DNA from: Verrucomicrobiales bacterium
GTDB lineage: Bacteria > Verrucomicrobiota > Verrucomicrobiia > Limisphaerales > F1-80-MAGS106
Length of the DNA: 5,132 bases
NCBI GenBank assembly: GCA_947487925.1
Contig: CANLCA010000277.1
Span: 1 to 5,132 of the forward strand
Reading direction: 5' to 3'
Position 1 is the stretch's first letter; the number at the start of each line of letters is the position of its first letter. Shown here one piece after another: positions 1 through 5,132 of this stretch. The notes under the pieces are model-generated. The model did not search any database and was not told where the DNA came from. It saw only the letters and a list, made by a program, of their open reading frames with translations. The translations under genes were made by a program, and so were the position numbers.

Positions 1-333
1 CCGTGGAGGGTTATAGTAGGCAGTCCCAAGCTGTCGGAATGAATAAAAAACAACCGAAGCTCCCCCAAAACCGCAGAAAAGGCGGAGAAGGTCAGGGATG
101 CTGAAAAAACTTAACACACCAGAGAATTGTCCAAAGGCAATCAGAAAGCATAAGCTGACGGCCGTCTTCCAATGCCAATGCGCCGTGATATCCCTCGCAT
201 GTTCGGCTGGGACGTTGAAATCAAAACGCAGCTGGAAGGCGAGCCAATCGCTGAATATCAGCACCCCAGCGTAAGTCGCTGCTAACACTGCGGTTTTCGC
301 CCACGACGAACGATGGTAGAATTTCAGTTTCAC
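1..333 (-). CDS. FlaA1/CapD-type polysaccharide biosynthesis protein (nucleotide-sugar dehydratase/epimerase), N-terminal part
   Basis: Reading the minus strand from a GTG at 333 gives 111 uninterrupted codons that run out of the window at position 1. The product starts MKLKFYHRSSWAK and is followed by a hydrophobic segment (about residues 14-33). Next comes LRFDFNVPAEH (35-45), a second hydrophobic stretch leading into FGQFSGVLSFFSIPDLLRLF (67-86), then another hydrophobic stretch. The LRFDF-x-P element followed by a membrane segment and FG-x-(F/Y)-x-G...S-x-x-DLLRL is typical of the membrane anchor of FlaA1/CapD/WbpM-like proteins. In that family an NAD-binding SDR domain follows and acts on UDP-sugars for capsule, O-antigen or glycan synthesis; here it lies outside the window. 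The frame has no ATG between the upstream stop (TGA, 379-381) and the hydrophobic region. GTG 333 gives a short basic N-terminus; TTG at 366 is the alternative. No Shine-Dalgarno is visible for either. The gene is transcribed divergently from the shikimate kinase gene. The family call is by motif recognition only. Confidence 0.75.
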   Translation of the reverse strand, partial: MKLKFYHRSSWAKTAVLAATYAGVLIFSDWLAFQLRFDFNVPAEHARDITAHWHWKTAVSLCFLIAFGQFSGVLSFFSIPDLLRLFCGFGGASVVFYSFRQLGTAYYNPPR

Positions 334-772
334 TCGACCGAGTGGTTGTATCAGACCGGACTCCAAGAGAAAAGAGATTCAGGTGGGAATAACGTACCTG
401 ATCGATGTTGGCAGACGATTGGTGGGCATGAGTCTGAAAGGGTGGCGAACGACTTCAGCGCTGCCATCTCCGAGCTTGTGCCGTGGCGAATTCCTGAGCA
501 GCGAGACAGAATACCGTTTGAGCTTGGTCAGTGCCAGTCGGAGATCTCGATTCCTGGGAGAAGGAATAGAAGACGACGGATAGCCCCTATCTTCGCGTGC
601 GCCAAGAAGATAAGCGTGAAGCGGAAGCCTCATGTCCGTGCCTCCCGAGCATTAGCTGAGCGAAGTTGTGGTGCTGTCCTAGAGATACTTTTTAATGCGT
701 GCGGAATTCCTCATCGTGTTCCGTCGAGCTGCAAGCTTGAGCTGGAGCGATGACCGGGGTAGTCTGCTGCTC
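334..772. other. Divergent intergenic region, no convincing gene
   Basis: About 440 nt lie between the minus-strand sugar dehydratase/epimerase start and the plus-strand shikimate kinase start. Open frames exist on both strands (313-753 plus, 383-583 plus, 379-633 minus). Their translations are rich in Arg and Ser, share no family motif I recognise, and the longest overlaps the start of the minus-strand gene. The promoters of both flanking genes should lie here, but I see no convincing -35/-10 pair. There are a weak 5-bp hairpin at 579-591 (GATAG CCC CTATC) and a palindrome GAGATCTC at 541-548, neither persuasive as a regulatory site. The region could hold a decayed gene or a long 5' leader. 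Confidence 0.5.
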
Positions 773-1333
773 ATGGAACTAGATCATGGCTCCCGCCGTT
801 ACTTCAACCTTGCCTTGGTGGGGTTTATGGGCGTGGGCAAGTCCTCAGTGGCCCGTTTGATTGGTTCACAGTTGCATTTTCCAGTGGTGGATACGGATGA
901 CCTGATAGAGCAGCGCGCTGGGGGCATGAAGATAAATGAACTGTTCGCGCGATATGGTGAAACGGGGTTCAGGGCGCGCGAACGGGATGTGGTGGAATCT
1001 CTGCACGAGTTAAGGAGGACGGTGATTTCGACTGGCGGGGGCCTTGTGACGGATCCGGAAAACCTCGCCAGCTTGAAGCGACATTCCTTGGTGGTCTGTC
1101 TCTGGGCCAGCCCCGACGTGATTTGGGAGCGGGTGAGGCACCAGTCAAACAGGCCGTTGCTGCAGACGAAGGATCCTCGGGAACGGATCCGCGAACTCGT
1201 GATTCAGCGTGAACCCTTCTACCGTGAGGCCGACGTGATGGTCAACAGCGAGCACCGTCATCTCCATGAAGTGGCGTCCAATGTCCTCCATCAAGCGCGC
1301 CTGGCCTGTGGCGGAGAGTTTCCCTCCTGCTGA
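773..1333 (+). CDS. aroK: Shikimate kinase
   Basis: The product phosphorylates shikimate at the 3-hydroxyl with ATP, the fifth step of chorismate synthesis, in the cytoplasm. From ATG 773 it is 186 residues, slightly longer than the usual 170-175. The family motifs are all present and in order. They are the Walker A GFMGVGKS (17-24), the shikimate-binding DTD (40-42), FRxxE with Arg67, the GGG loop (88-90), the lid NRPLL with Arg127, and the C-terminal Arg146 in QREPFYREAD. These match the residues D34, R58, R117 and R136 described in the Mycobacterium tuberculosis enzyme. The frame is open back to an ATG at 695. The extra 26 residues carry no family sequence, so ATG 773, which leaves a short lead before the first beta strand, is preferred. 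No Shine-Dalgarno stands out; the nearest purine run, GGGG at 756-759, is too far away. It is the first gene of the plus-strand cluster, with thyA 105 nt downstream. Whether it should be called aroK or aroL cannot be decided here. Confidence 0.95.
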   Translation: MELDHGSRRYFNLALVGFMGVGKSSVARLIGSQLHFPVVDTDDLIEQRAGGMKINELFARYGETGFRARERDVVESLHELRRTVISTGGGLVTDPENLASLKRHSLVVCLWASPDVIWERVRHQSNRPLLQTKDPRERIRELVIQREPFYREADVMVNSEHRHLHEVASNVLHQARLACGGEFPSC

Positions 1334-1438
1334 TGAAGCTTTTGGGCACGGGGGCATTCAGGCGGTTTTCTGATAACGGACCAAACTCGCGCTTGCTCTG
1401 CAGGGGATGATCCATTACGACATCTGGCTCGTGTCTTT

Positions 1439-2233
1439 ATGATACATTACCACCAATTACTCCGGTTGGTTTTGGAGCAGGGGAAATATAAGCCGGACAG
1501 GACCGGCACCGGGACGCATTCTGTTTTTGGTGCCCAAGCTCGATTCTCTTTGCGGGAGACATTCCCACTTCTGACCACAAAAAGAGTGCATTTGAAGTCG
1601 GTCATTTATGAATTGCTGTGGTTTTTGCGGGGGGAAACGAATGTTCGGTACCTGAACGAGAACGGTGTCACGATCTGGGACGAGTGGGCTGACGCGGAAG
1701 GCAATCTCGGACGTGTCTATGGCGCACAATGGCGAGACTGGAAGACCGCTGAATCAAGGTCGGTGGACCAGATCGGCCGGGTCATAGACCAGATCCGGAA
1801 GAACCCTGATAGCAGAAGGTTGATTGTGAGCGCGTGGAACGTGGGGGAGATCGATCAGATGAAACTGCCTCCCTGCCACGTATTATTCCAATTCTTTGTA
1901 CTCGATGGAGAGCTCAGCTGCCAACTTTATCAGCGGAGCGCAGATTTGTTCTTGGGTGTGCCATTCAACATCGCCTCCTACTCCCTTCTGACGATGATGG
2001 TGGCGCAAGTATGCGGGCTCAAGCCCGGGGAGTTCATCCACACTTTCGGGGATCTTCATCTTTATTCGAACCACGTGGAACAGGCTAGGCTACAATTGTC
2101 CCGAGCCCCGCGTTCTCTTCCGGTAATGACCCTGAATCCGAGCGTGAGAGAGCTTGATGCATTTTGCTACGACGACTTCTCGCTGTCCGGTTACGACCCT
2201 CACCCTGGGATCAAGGCGCCTATTGCTGTTTGA
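1439..2233 (+). CDS. thyA: Thymidylate synthase
   Basis: The enzyme converts dUMP and 5,10-methylenetetrahydrofolate to dTMP and dihydrofolate, the only de novo source of dTMP in bacteria that use ThyA. The protein has 264 residues, the same as the E. coli enzyme as I recall it, and it aligns without gaps at the key sites. These are Arg21 (phosphate), Glu58, Trp80, Tyr94, the Arg126-Arg127 pair donated across the dimer, catalytic Cys146 in LPPCH, QRS 165-167, Asp169, Asn177, and His207/Tyr209. The C-terminus ends GYDPHPGIKAPIAV, the conserved tail that closes over the active site. Every catalytic and ligand residue I can check is intact, so it should be active. The start is ATG 1439, which places the conserved DRTGTGT at residues 20-26. 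No Shine-Dalgarno is visible. It is followed closely by folA, whose product recycles the dihydrofolate made here. Confidence 0.98.
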   Translation: MIHYHQLLRLVLEQGKYKPDRTGTGTHSVFGAQARFSLRETFPLLTTKRVHLKSVIYELLWFLRGETNVRYLNENGVTIWDEWADAEGNLGRVYGAQWRDWKTAESRSVDQIGRVIDQIRKNPDSRRLIVSAWNVGEIDQMKLPPCHVLFQFFVLDGELSCQLYQRSADLFLGVPFNIASYSLLTMMVAQVCGLKPGEFIHTFGDLHLYSNHVEQARLQLSRAPRSLPVMTLNPSVRELDAFCYDDFSLSGYDPHPGIKAPIAV

Positions 2234-2278
2234 ATAAGTTTGCATGAGCGGTTTTTCACAATCAAAAGCCAGTTGTTT

Positions 2279-2752
2279 TTGAAACATTTCAACGCCATTG
2301 CCGCGATGTCGGAGGATCGGGTCATCGGAAACGGCGTCTCGATCCCGTGGCATTTACCTGACGACTTCCGCTGGTTCAGGGAGAAGACCACGGGCCACGT
2401 TTTGGTGATGGGGCGCAAAACTTTCGAATCCATCGGCCGCCCATTGCCGAGACGCAAGACGATCGTGCTGAGTCGGTCGGGTTTTTCTCACCCAGATGTG
2501 GAAGTGAGATCGAGCCTGGAGGATATTCGTCCGGAGGATGAGCCCGGAACCGTGTTCATTTGTGGCGGCGGCGAGATTTACCGCCAGGCCTTGCCGCGAT
2601 GTTCCGATCTGTATCTGACACGCGTGCGGCGTCGTGTGAGCGGGGATGTCTTTTTCCCCAGGTTCGAGGACGAGTTCGAATGTGTCGAAACCCTTGCGAG
2701 CACGGTTGACTTCGAGATTCTGCACTATCGAAACCGTCGTTTGAAGGGCTGA
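2279..2752 (+). CDS. folA: Dihydrofolate reductase (TTG start)
   Basis: The enzyme reduces dihydrofolate to tetrahydrofolate with NADPH, restoring the cofactor oxidised by ThyA, and is the trimethoprim target. From TTG 2279 it has 157 residues (E. coli 159). The N-terminus is KHFNAIAAMSEDRVIG, as expected for the first beta strand and Met20-loop region. Key sites: PWHLPDD with Asp29 as the catalytic acid (Asp27 in E. coli), Phe33, VMGRKTFESIGRPLP (43-57), Arg59 for the folate glutamate, the NADPH-binding GGG (96-98), Thr114 (Thr113 in E. coli), and GDVFFP (122-127). There is no in-frame ATG before residue 10. TTG 2240, 6 nt after the thyA stop, would add 13 residues with no family counterpart, and TTG 2273 is a third option. 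None has a Shine-Dalgarno, so the choice rests on family length. An out-of-frame ATG at 2244 opens only 12 codons. murJ follows after 24 nt. Confidence 0.95.
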   Translation: MKHFNAIAAMSEDRVIGNGVSIPWHLPDDFRWFREKTTGHVLVMGRKTFESIGRPLPRRKTIVLSRSGFSHPDVEVRSSLEDIRPEDEPGTVFICGGGEIYRQALPRCSDLYLTRVRRRVSGDVFFPRFEDEFECVETLASTVDFEILHYRNRRLKG

Positions 2753-2776
2753 GCTCGCCATCGATACTGAACCGGC

Positions 2777-4363
2777 ATGTCACAAATGCTTAAATCCTCG
2801 GGCGCCATGGGCGTGGCAACCATGCTCAGCCGGATACTCGGGATGTTCCGGGTGATCGTGTATGCGCGATTCATGGGGGATGGTCCGATTGCCGGCGCTT
2901 TCACCGTGGCGTTCATGATCCCGAATCTGTTTCGTCGGCTGCTCGGTGAAGGCGCATTGACTGCCGCCTTCATCCCTTTGTTCAAGGACAAGGAGCGCAA
3001 CGCTGGCGAAGCCGAGATGTGGAGAGCCGCCAACGCCGTCATATGTGGGTTGATAGTGGCCACGGTGATCCTCTCGATCCTTGCGGTCTGCGGGATCGGT
3101 ATAGCTCTGGCGATGGTGCCTTTTGGTTGGAAGATGCACCTGACGCTCAAACTCTTGCAGGTGATGTTTCCCTATGTGGTGCTGGTTTGCCTAGCCGCGG
3201 TCTTGATGGCGATGCTCAACGCGCGAGGGCATTTTTTCATACCCGCGATGGGTGCGACTCTGCTGAACGTGGTGATGATCATGAGCGTCTTGTTCTGGGC
3301 GCCGAGATTTGGTGACACCCTGAGAACTCAGATTTTCGCGCTGGCATTTGGGGTTTTGATCGCGGGGGTCGCTCAGGCCACGTTCCAGATTCCGACGCTG
3401 CGGCAGGAGGGATTCCGGTTCGAATGGGTCGCCCCTTGGGGAAACCCGACCGTGCGTGAAGTGCTGAAGAAAATGGCGCCGGGAACGCTGGGGGTTGCGG
3501 CCTTTCAGATCAACGTATTGGTGACGCAGGGAGTTGCACTTCAGATCAACGACACCATCAATGCCTCATTTGACTACGCGGTGCGTCTGATGGAGTTGCC
3601 CCAAGGGGTGTTTGGCATCTCGCTCGCAACCTATTTGCTTCCAACTTTGTCCGGGCTGGCCGCCGGGAACAATTACAAGGAGTTTTGCCAAGTCTACAAG
3701 CAAGGGTTTGGGTATCTGCTGTTCGTGAATCTGCTGGCGTCCATCCTCCTCGTCGTGCTGTCCGAGCCTATCGTGCGATTGCTTTTTGAGCGTGGCGCTT
3801 TTGATTCCTCGGCGACAGGACGCGCGTCCGTCGCTCTCGCGTGCCTGGCCCCTGGCCTAGCGGCTTTTTCCGCCGTGAACATCAGCGCCCGGGCGTTCTA
3901 CGCCCTCGGCGACACCACGATTCCGATGAAAATCAGCATGGTTTGTTTCGCTCTGAATCTGGTGCTTGCTTTATCGTTGGTGGGACGATTCAAGCAGGCC
4001 GGTCTGGGAGTGGCGAATACGGTGAGCGCTTTCGCCAACATCGCGTTGCTGTTGTATGCCCTGCGTCGCAAGTTGAGGGGCTTGCAGTTGGAGGATTTGA
4101 TACCCTCAGCCGTGGCCATGGCTGGGGCTTCGGTTGTTGCCGGTTGGATCGCCTGGGCATCCCTCAAGATGTGGGAGGCCCGGATCGGTCATTTGACTTT
4201 TCTCGAGAGACTGGGCGAGGTGTTCGTTCCCGTCTTGCTCGCCTCTGCGGCCTACATCGGAATCGCTCGATGGCAAAAGATCCAGGCGGCTGAGGATGTG
4301 TGGGAGTTGGTCCTGCAGAAGTTGCGAAAAAGGTCTCCGAAGGATGACAACAAGCCGAATTGA
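2777..4363 (+). CDS. murJ: Lipid II flippase MurJ (MviN family)
   Basis: This inner-membrane protein of the MOP transporter superfamily moves the peptidoglycan precursor lipid II from the inner to the outer leaflet. It has 528 residues (E. coli about 511) and a chain of hydrophobic segments consistent with 14 membrane helices. Visible family elements are SRILGMFR (18-25), AFMIPNLFRRLLGEGALTAAFIPL (starting at 45), MLNARGHFFIPA (146-157), YAVRLMELPQGVFGISLATYLLP (starting at 267), SARAFYALGDTTIPMK (370-385), and a hydrophilic, largely charged cytoplasmic tail after about residue 498. The four cavity arginines (E. coli R18, R24, R52, R270) are kept as R19, R25, R53 and R270. The acidic residues at E. 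coli D25, D39 and D269 are instead V26, G40 and V269, while Glu58 (E57) is kept. ATG 2777 is chosen; ATG 2786 is possible. No Shine-Dalgarno. The 24-nt spacing suggests cotranscription with folA. Confidence 0.95.
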   Translation: MSQMLKSSGAMGVATMLSRILGMFRVIVYARFMGDGPIAGAFTVAFMIPNLFRRLLGEGALTAAFIPLFKDKERNAGEAEMWRAANAVICGLIVATVILSILAVCGIGIALAMVPFGWKMHLTLKLLQVMFPYVVLVCLAAVLMAMLNARGHFFIPAMGATLLNVVMIMSVLFWAPRFGDTLRTQIFALAFGVLIAGVAQATFQIPTLRQEGFRFEWVAPWGNPTVREVLKKMAPGTLGVAAFQINVLVTQGVALQINDTINASFDYAVRLMELPQGVFGISLATYLLPTLSGLAAGNNYKEFCQVYKQGFGYLLFVNLLASILLVVLSEPIVRLLFERGAFDSSATGRASVALACLAPGLAAFSAVNISARAFYALGDTTIPMKISMVCFALNLVLALSLVGRFKQAGLGVANTVSAFANIALLLYALRRKLRGLQLEDLIPSAVAMAGASVVAGWIAWASLKMWEARIGHLTFLERLGEVFVPVLLASAAYIGIARWQKIQAAEDVWELVLQKLRKRSPKDDNKPN

Positions 4364-4385
4364 GTCGCCGAATATTTGATCGCAG

Positions 4386-4438
4386 GCCGACGGTCGGACT
4401 CATTTCGTCAATACACCGAGTCCAATCAGGGTGTCGGC
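4386..4438. terminator. Nested inverted repeats after murJ, possible terminator or RNA structure
   Basis: An outer stem GCCGAC (4386-4391) / GTCGGC (4433-4438) encloses an inner stem GGACTC (4396-4401) / GAGTCC (4418-4423) with a 16-nt loop. It starts 22 nt after the murJ stop codon. There is no T-run after it on either strand, so it is not a canonical intrinsic terminator. It could be a processing or stability element, or chance. A competing pairing exists between ACACCGAGT (4413-4421) and ACTCGGGTGT (4442-4451), with one bulged G. Confidence 0.3.
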
Positions 4439-4557
4439 TAAACTCGGGTGTTGGCTTCTTCAAAAGTCACTTCGCGCAGAGTGGTTCCATCCACGTTAAG
4501 TTGTTTGTCCTCGATAAAGGTCAGAGAAATTATTCGACCGTCATAAAAGACTCGCAT
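4438..4557 (-). CDS. Possible small protein or gene remnant, 39 codons, function unknown
   Basis: From ATG (complement of 4555-4557) to TAG (complement of 4438-4440), the minus strand encodes 39 residues. They begin MRVFYDGRIISLTF and end TTLREVTFEEANTRV. The sequence looks protein-like, alternating hydrophobic and charged residues as in beta strands, with a VDGT turn. I recognise no family. An in-frame TAA lies immediately before the ATG. Further upstream in the same frame, another ATG (complement of 4618-4620) opens 15 codons ending at TAA (4573-4575). Together the two pieces could be a single gene of about 60 codons broken by two stops. There is no Shine-Dalgarno, but none of the window's real genes has a clear one either. 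It is convergent with murJ, and its stop abuts the nested inverted repeats. This may be a real small gene, a pseudogene or chance. Confidence 0.25.
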   Translation of the reverse strand: MRVFYDGRIISLTFIEDKQLNVDGTTLREVTFEEANTRV

Positions 4558-4585
4558 TTATTTCGAGGGCAATTAGGGATACTGC

Positions 4586-4608
4586 ACCTGCAGTTTGAGG
4601 ATGCAGGT
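4586..4608. repeat. 7-bp inverted repeat upstream of the topoisomerase gene
   Basis: ACCTGCA (4586-4592) and TGCAGGT (4602-4608) are perfect inverted copies separated by 9 nt, ending 56 nt before the topoisomerase ATG. The left copy also lies in a second small palindrome, ACTGC-ACCT-GCAGT (4581-4594), so the two hairpins are mutually exclusive. Position and symmetry would suit an operator or a leader hairpin. With arms this short, chance is a real alternative. Confidence 0.25.
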
Positions 4609-4664
4609 TTGCGTTCTCATGGCGAGAAATGAGGCCCATTTGTTTAAAAAAGAAGACCTAGTTT

Positions 4665-5132
4665 ATGGCTGATGGCAAAAAGCACGTTTACGACGAGAGC
4701 AAGATCAAGACCCTGTCCTCTCTGGAACATATCAGGCTGCGGACGGGGATGTATATCGGCCGGATTGGGGATGGCACGCACTATGATGACGGATGCTACG
4801 TTCTTCTGAAGGAGATCGTCGATAACGCCATTGACGAGTTTATCATGGGGCACGGCCGGGAAGTTCGGATCAAGCTTGAGCACGGGTCGGTGTCAGTCCG
4901 TGACTATGGCCGTGGAATTCCTCTAGGCAAGGTTGTCGAGTGCGTGTCCCAGATCAACACAGGGGCGAAGTACAACGACGACGTTTTCCAGTTCAGCGTA
5001 GGTTTGAACGGAGTGGGAACCAAGGCTGTCAACGCGCTGTCCAAGGTGTTTCATGTGCGGAGCTTTCGGGACGGTGAATTCAAGGAGGCCAACTTCAAAC
5101 AGGGCCGATTGACTGGTGAGAAGGCAGGCGCG
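4665..5132 (+). CDS. parE: Type II DNA topoisomerase subunit B (ParE/GyrB family), N-terminal ATPase part
   Basis: This is the ATPase subunit of topoisomerase IV or gyrase, which with its A subunit passes one DNA duplex through another. Only the first 156 residues are in the window, and the frame is open at the right edge. They cover most of the GHKL ATP-binding fold. Elements visible are the TGMYIGRIGDG loop (27-37), the N-box KEIVDNAIDE (49-58) with catalytic Glu50 and Mg-binding Asn54, the G1 box RDYGRGIP (79-86) with Asp80 for adenine, INTGAKYN (97-104), and the ATP-lid/G2 region VGLNGVGTKAVNALS (112-126). Tyr81 replaces the Asn of the common DNGRGIP form. DYGRGIPLGK is typical of the Bacteroidota/Chlamydiota/Verrucomicrobiota ParE-type branch. 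ATG 4665 follows an A-rich stretch with AAGAAG about 11 nt upstream, at best a weak ribosome site. ParE is preferred to GyrB from the signature, but a second-type GyrB cannot be excluded without the C-terminus. Confidence 0.93.
   Translation, partial: MADGKKHVYDESKIKTLSSLEHIRLRTGMYIGRIGDGTHYDDGCYVLLKEIVDNAIDEFIMGHGREVRIKLEHGSVSVRDYGRGIPLGKVVECVSQINTGAKYNDDVFQFSVGLNGVGTKAVNALSKVFHVRSFRDGEFKEANFKQGRLTGEKAGA

Larger units (their letters stand above)
4364..4664. other. Intergenic region between murJ and the topoisomerase B-subunit gene
   Basis: These 301 nt hold no confident gene. A plus-strand open frame at 4360-4632 overlaps the murJ stop and has no recognisable motif, so I treat it as chance. 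The stretch contains nested inverted repeats just after murJ (4386-4438), a doubtful short minus-strand frame (4438-4557) and an inverted repeat nearer the topoisomerase start (4586-4608), each listed separately. Termination of the upstream operon and the promoter of the topoisomerase gene probably lie here. No strong -35/-10 pair is visible; the best I can find, TTGTCC (4505-4510) with AATTAT (4528-4533) at 17-nt spacing, matches 4 of 6 bases in each box. Confidence 0.5.

Noticed and set aside
379..633. 84-codon minus-strand open frame in the divergent gap
   Set aside because: The translation is Arg/Ser/Pro-rich with no recognisable pattern, and there is no supporting start context.
313..753. 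146-codon plus-strand open frame
   Set aside because: It overlaps the start of the better supported minus-strand gene, its Arg-rich translation has no family motif, and it runs close to the aroK start without a ribosome site.
695..772. 26-residue N-terminal extension of shikimate kinase from ATG 695
   Set aside because: Family members start shortly before the Walker A strand; the extension has no family sequence.
1334..1438. Possible terminator or promoter between aroK and thyA
   Set aside because: I found no GC-rich hairpin with a T-run and no acceptable -35/-10 pair in these 105 nt.
4395..4420. GACGAAA and ATGAGTC on the minus strand, resembling hammerhead ribozyme core pieces
   Set aside because: The CUGANGA core, the GAAA box and three stems are not present in the right order or spacing.
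4360..4632. 90-codon plus-strand open frame after murJ
   Set aside because: It overlaps the murJ stop and has no motif; the composition does not look coding.

Overview
The window is an ordinary bacterial chromosome segment of moderate GC, carrying mostly housekeeping genes. The genes look like those of the PVC superphylum, most likely Verrucomicrobiota. The main reason is the type II topoisomerase B subunit at the right edge. It has the DYGRGIPLGK / GLNGVGTKAVNALS signature shared by Bacteroidota, Chlamydiota and Verrucomicrobiota ParE-type proteins. The general absence of Shine-Dalgarno motifs upstream of the starts fits this but does not prove it. The lineage is inferred from remembered family signatures, not from a search.

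Layout from left to right. Positions 1-333, minus strand, hold the 5' end of a gene that leaves the window. It encodes the membrane-anchoring N-terminus of a FlaA1/CapD-type nucleotide-sugar dehydratase/epimerase. It has no ATG and is easy to miss because it is open at the window edge. A divergent gap of about 440 nt (334-772) follows, with no convincing gene. Then come four plus-strand genes in close order: shikimate kinase (773-1333), thymidylate synthase thyA (1439-2233), dihydrofolate reductase folA (about 2279-2752, TTG start) and the lipid II flippase murJ (2777-4363). A 301-nt gap (4364-4664) contains nested inverted repeats just after murJ, a doubtful 39-codon minus-strand reading frame, and a short inverted repeat upstream of the next gene. 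The 5' end of a topoisomerase IV/gyrase B subunit (4665-5132) runs off the right edge.

How the genes fit together: shikimate kinase feeds chorismate, the precursor of the p-aminobenzoate part of folate. ThyA uses methylene-tetrahydrofolate to make dTMP and releases dihydrofolate, which DHFR reduces back to tetrahydrofolate. The thyA-folA pair is a classic functional couple. MurJ, 24 nt behind folA, is probably cotranscribed and works in peptidoglycan synthesis. The topoisomerase gene is separated by a gap that could hold a terminator and its own promoter.

I found no mobile element, CRISPR array, tRNA or rRNA gene, and no clear previously undescribed system. The observations most worth checking are the MurJ cavity, where three acidic positions are replaced while all four key arginines are kept, and the small minus-strand frame with its adjacent nested hairpins between murJ and the topoisomerase gene.
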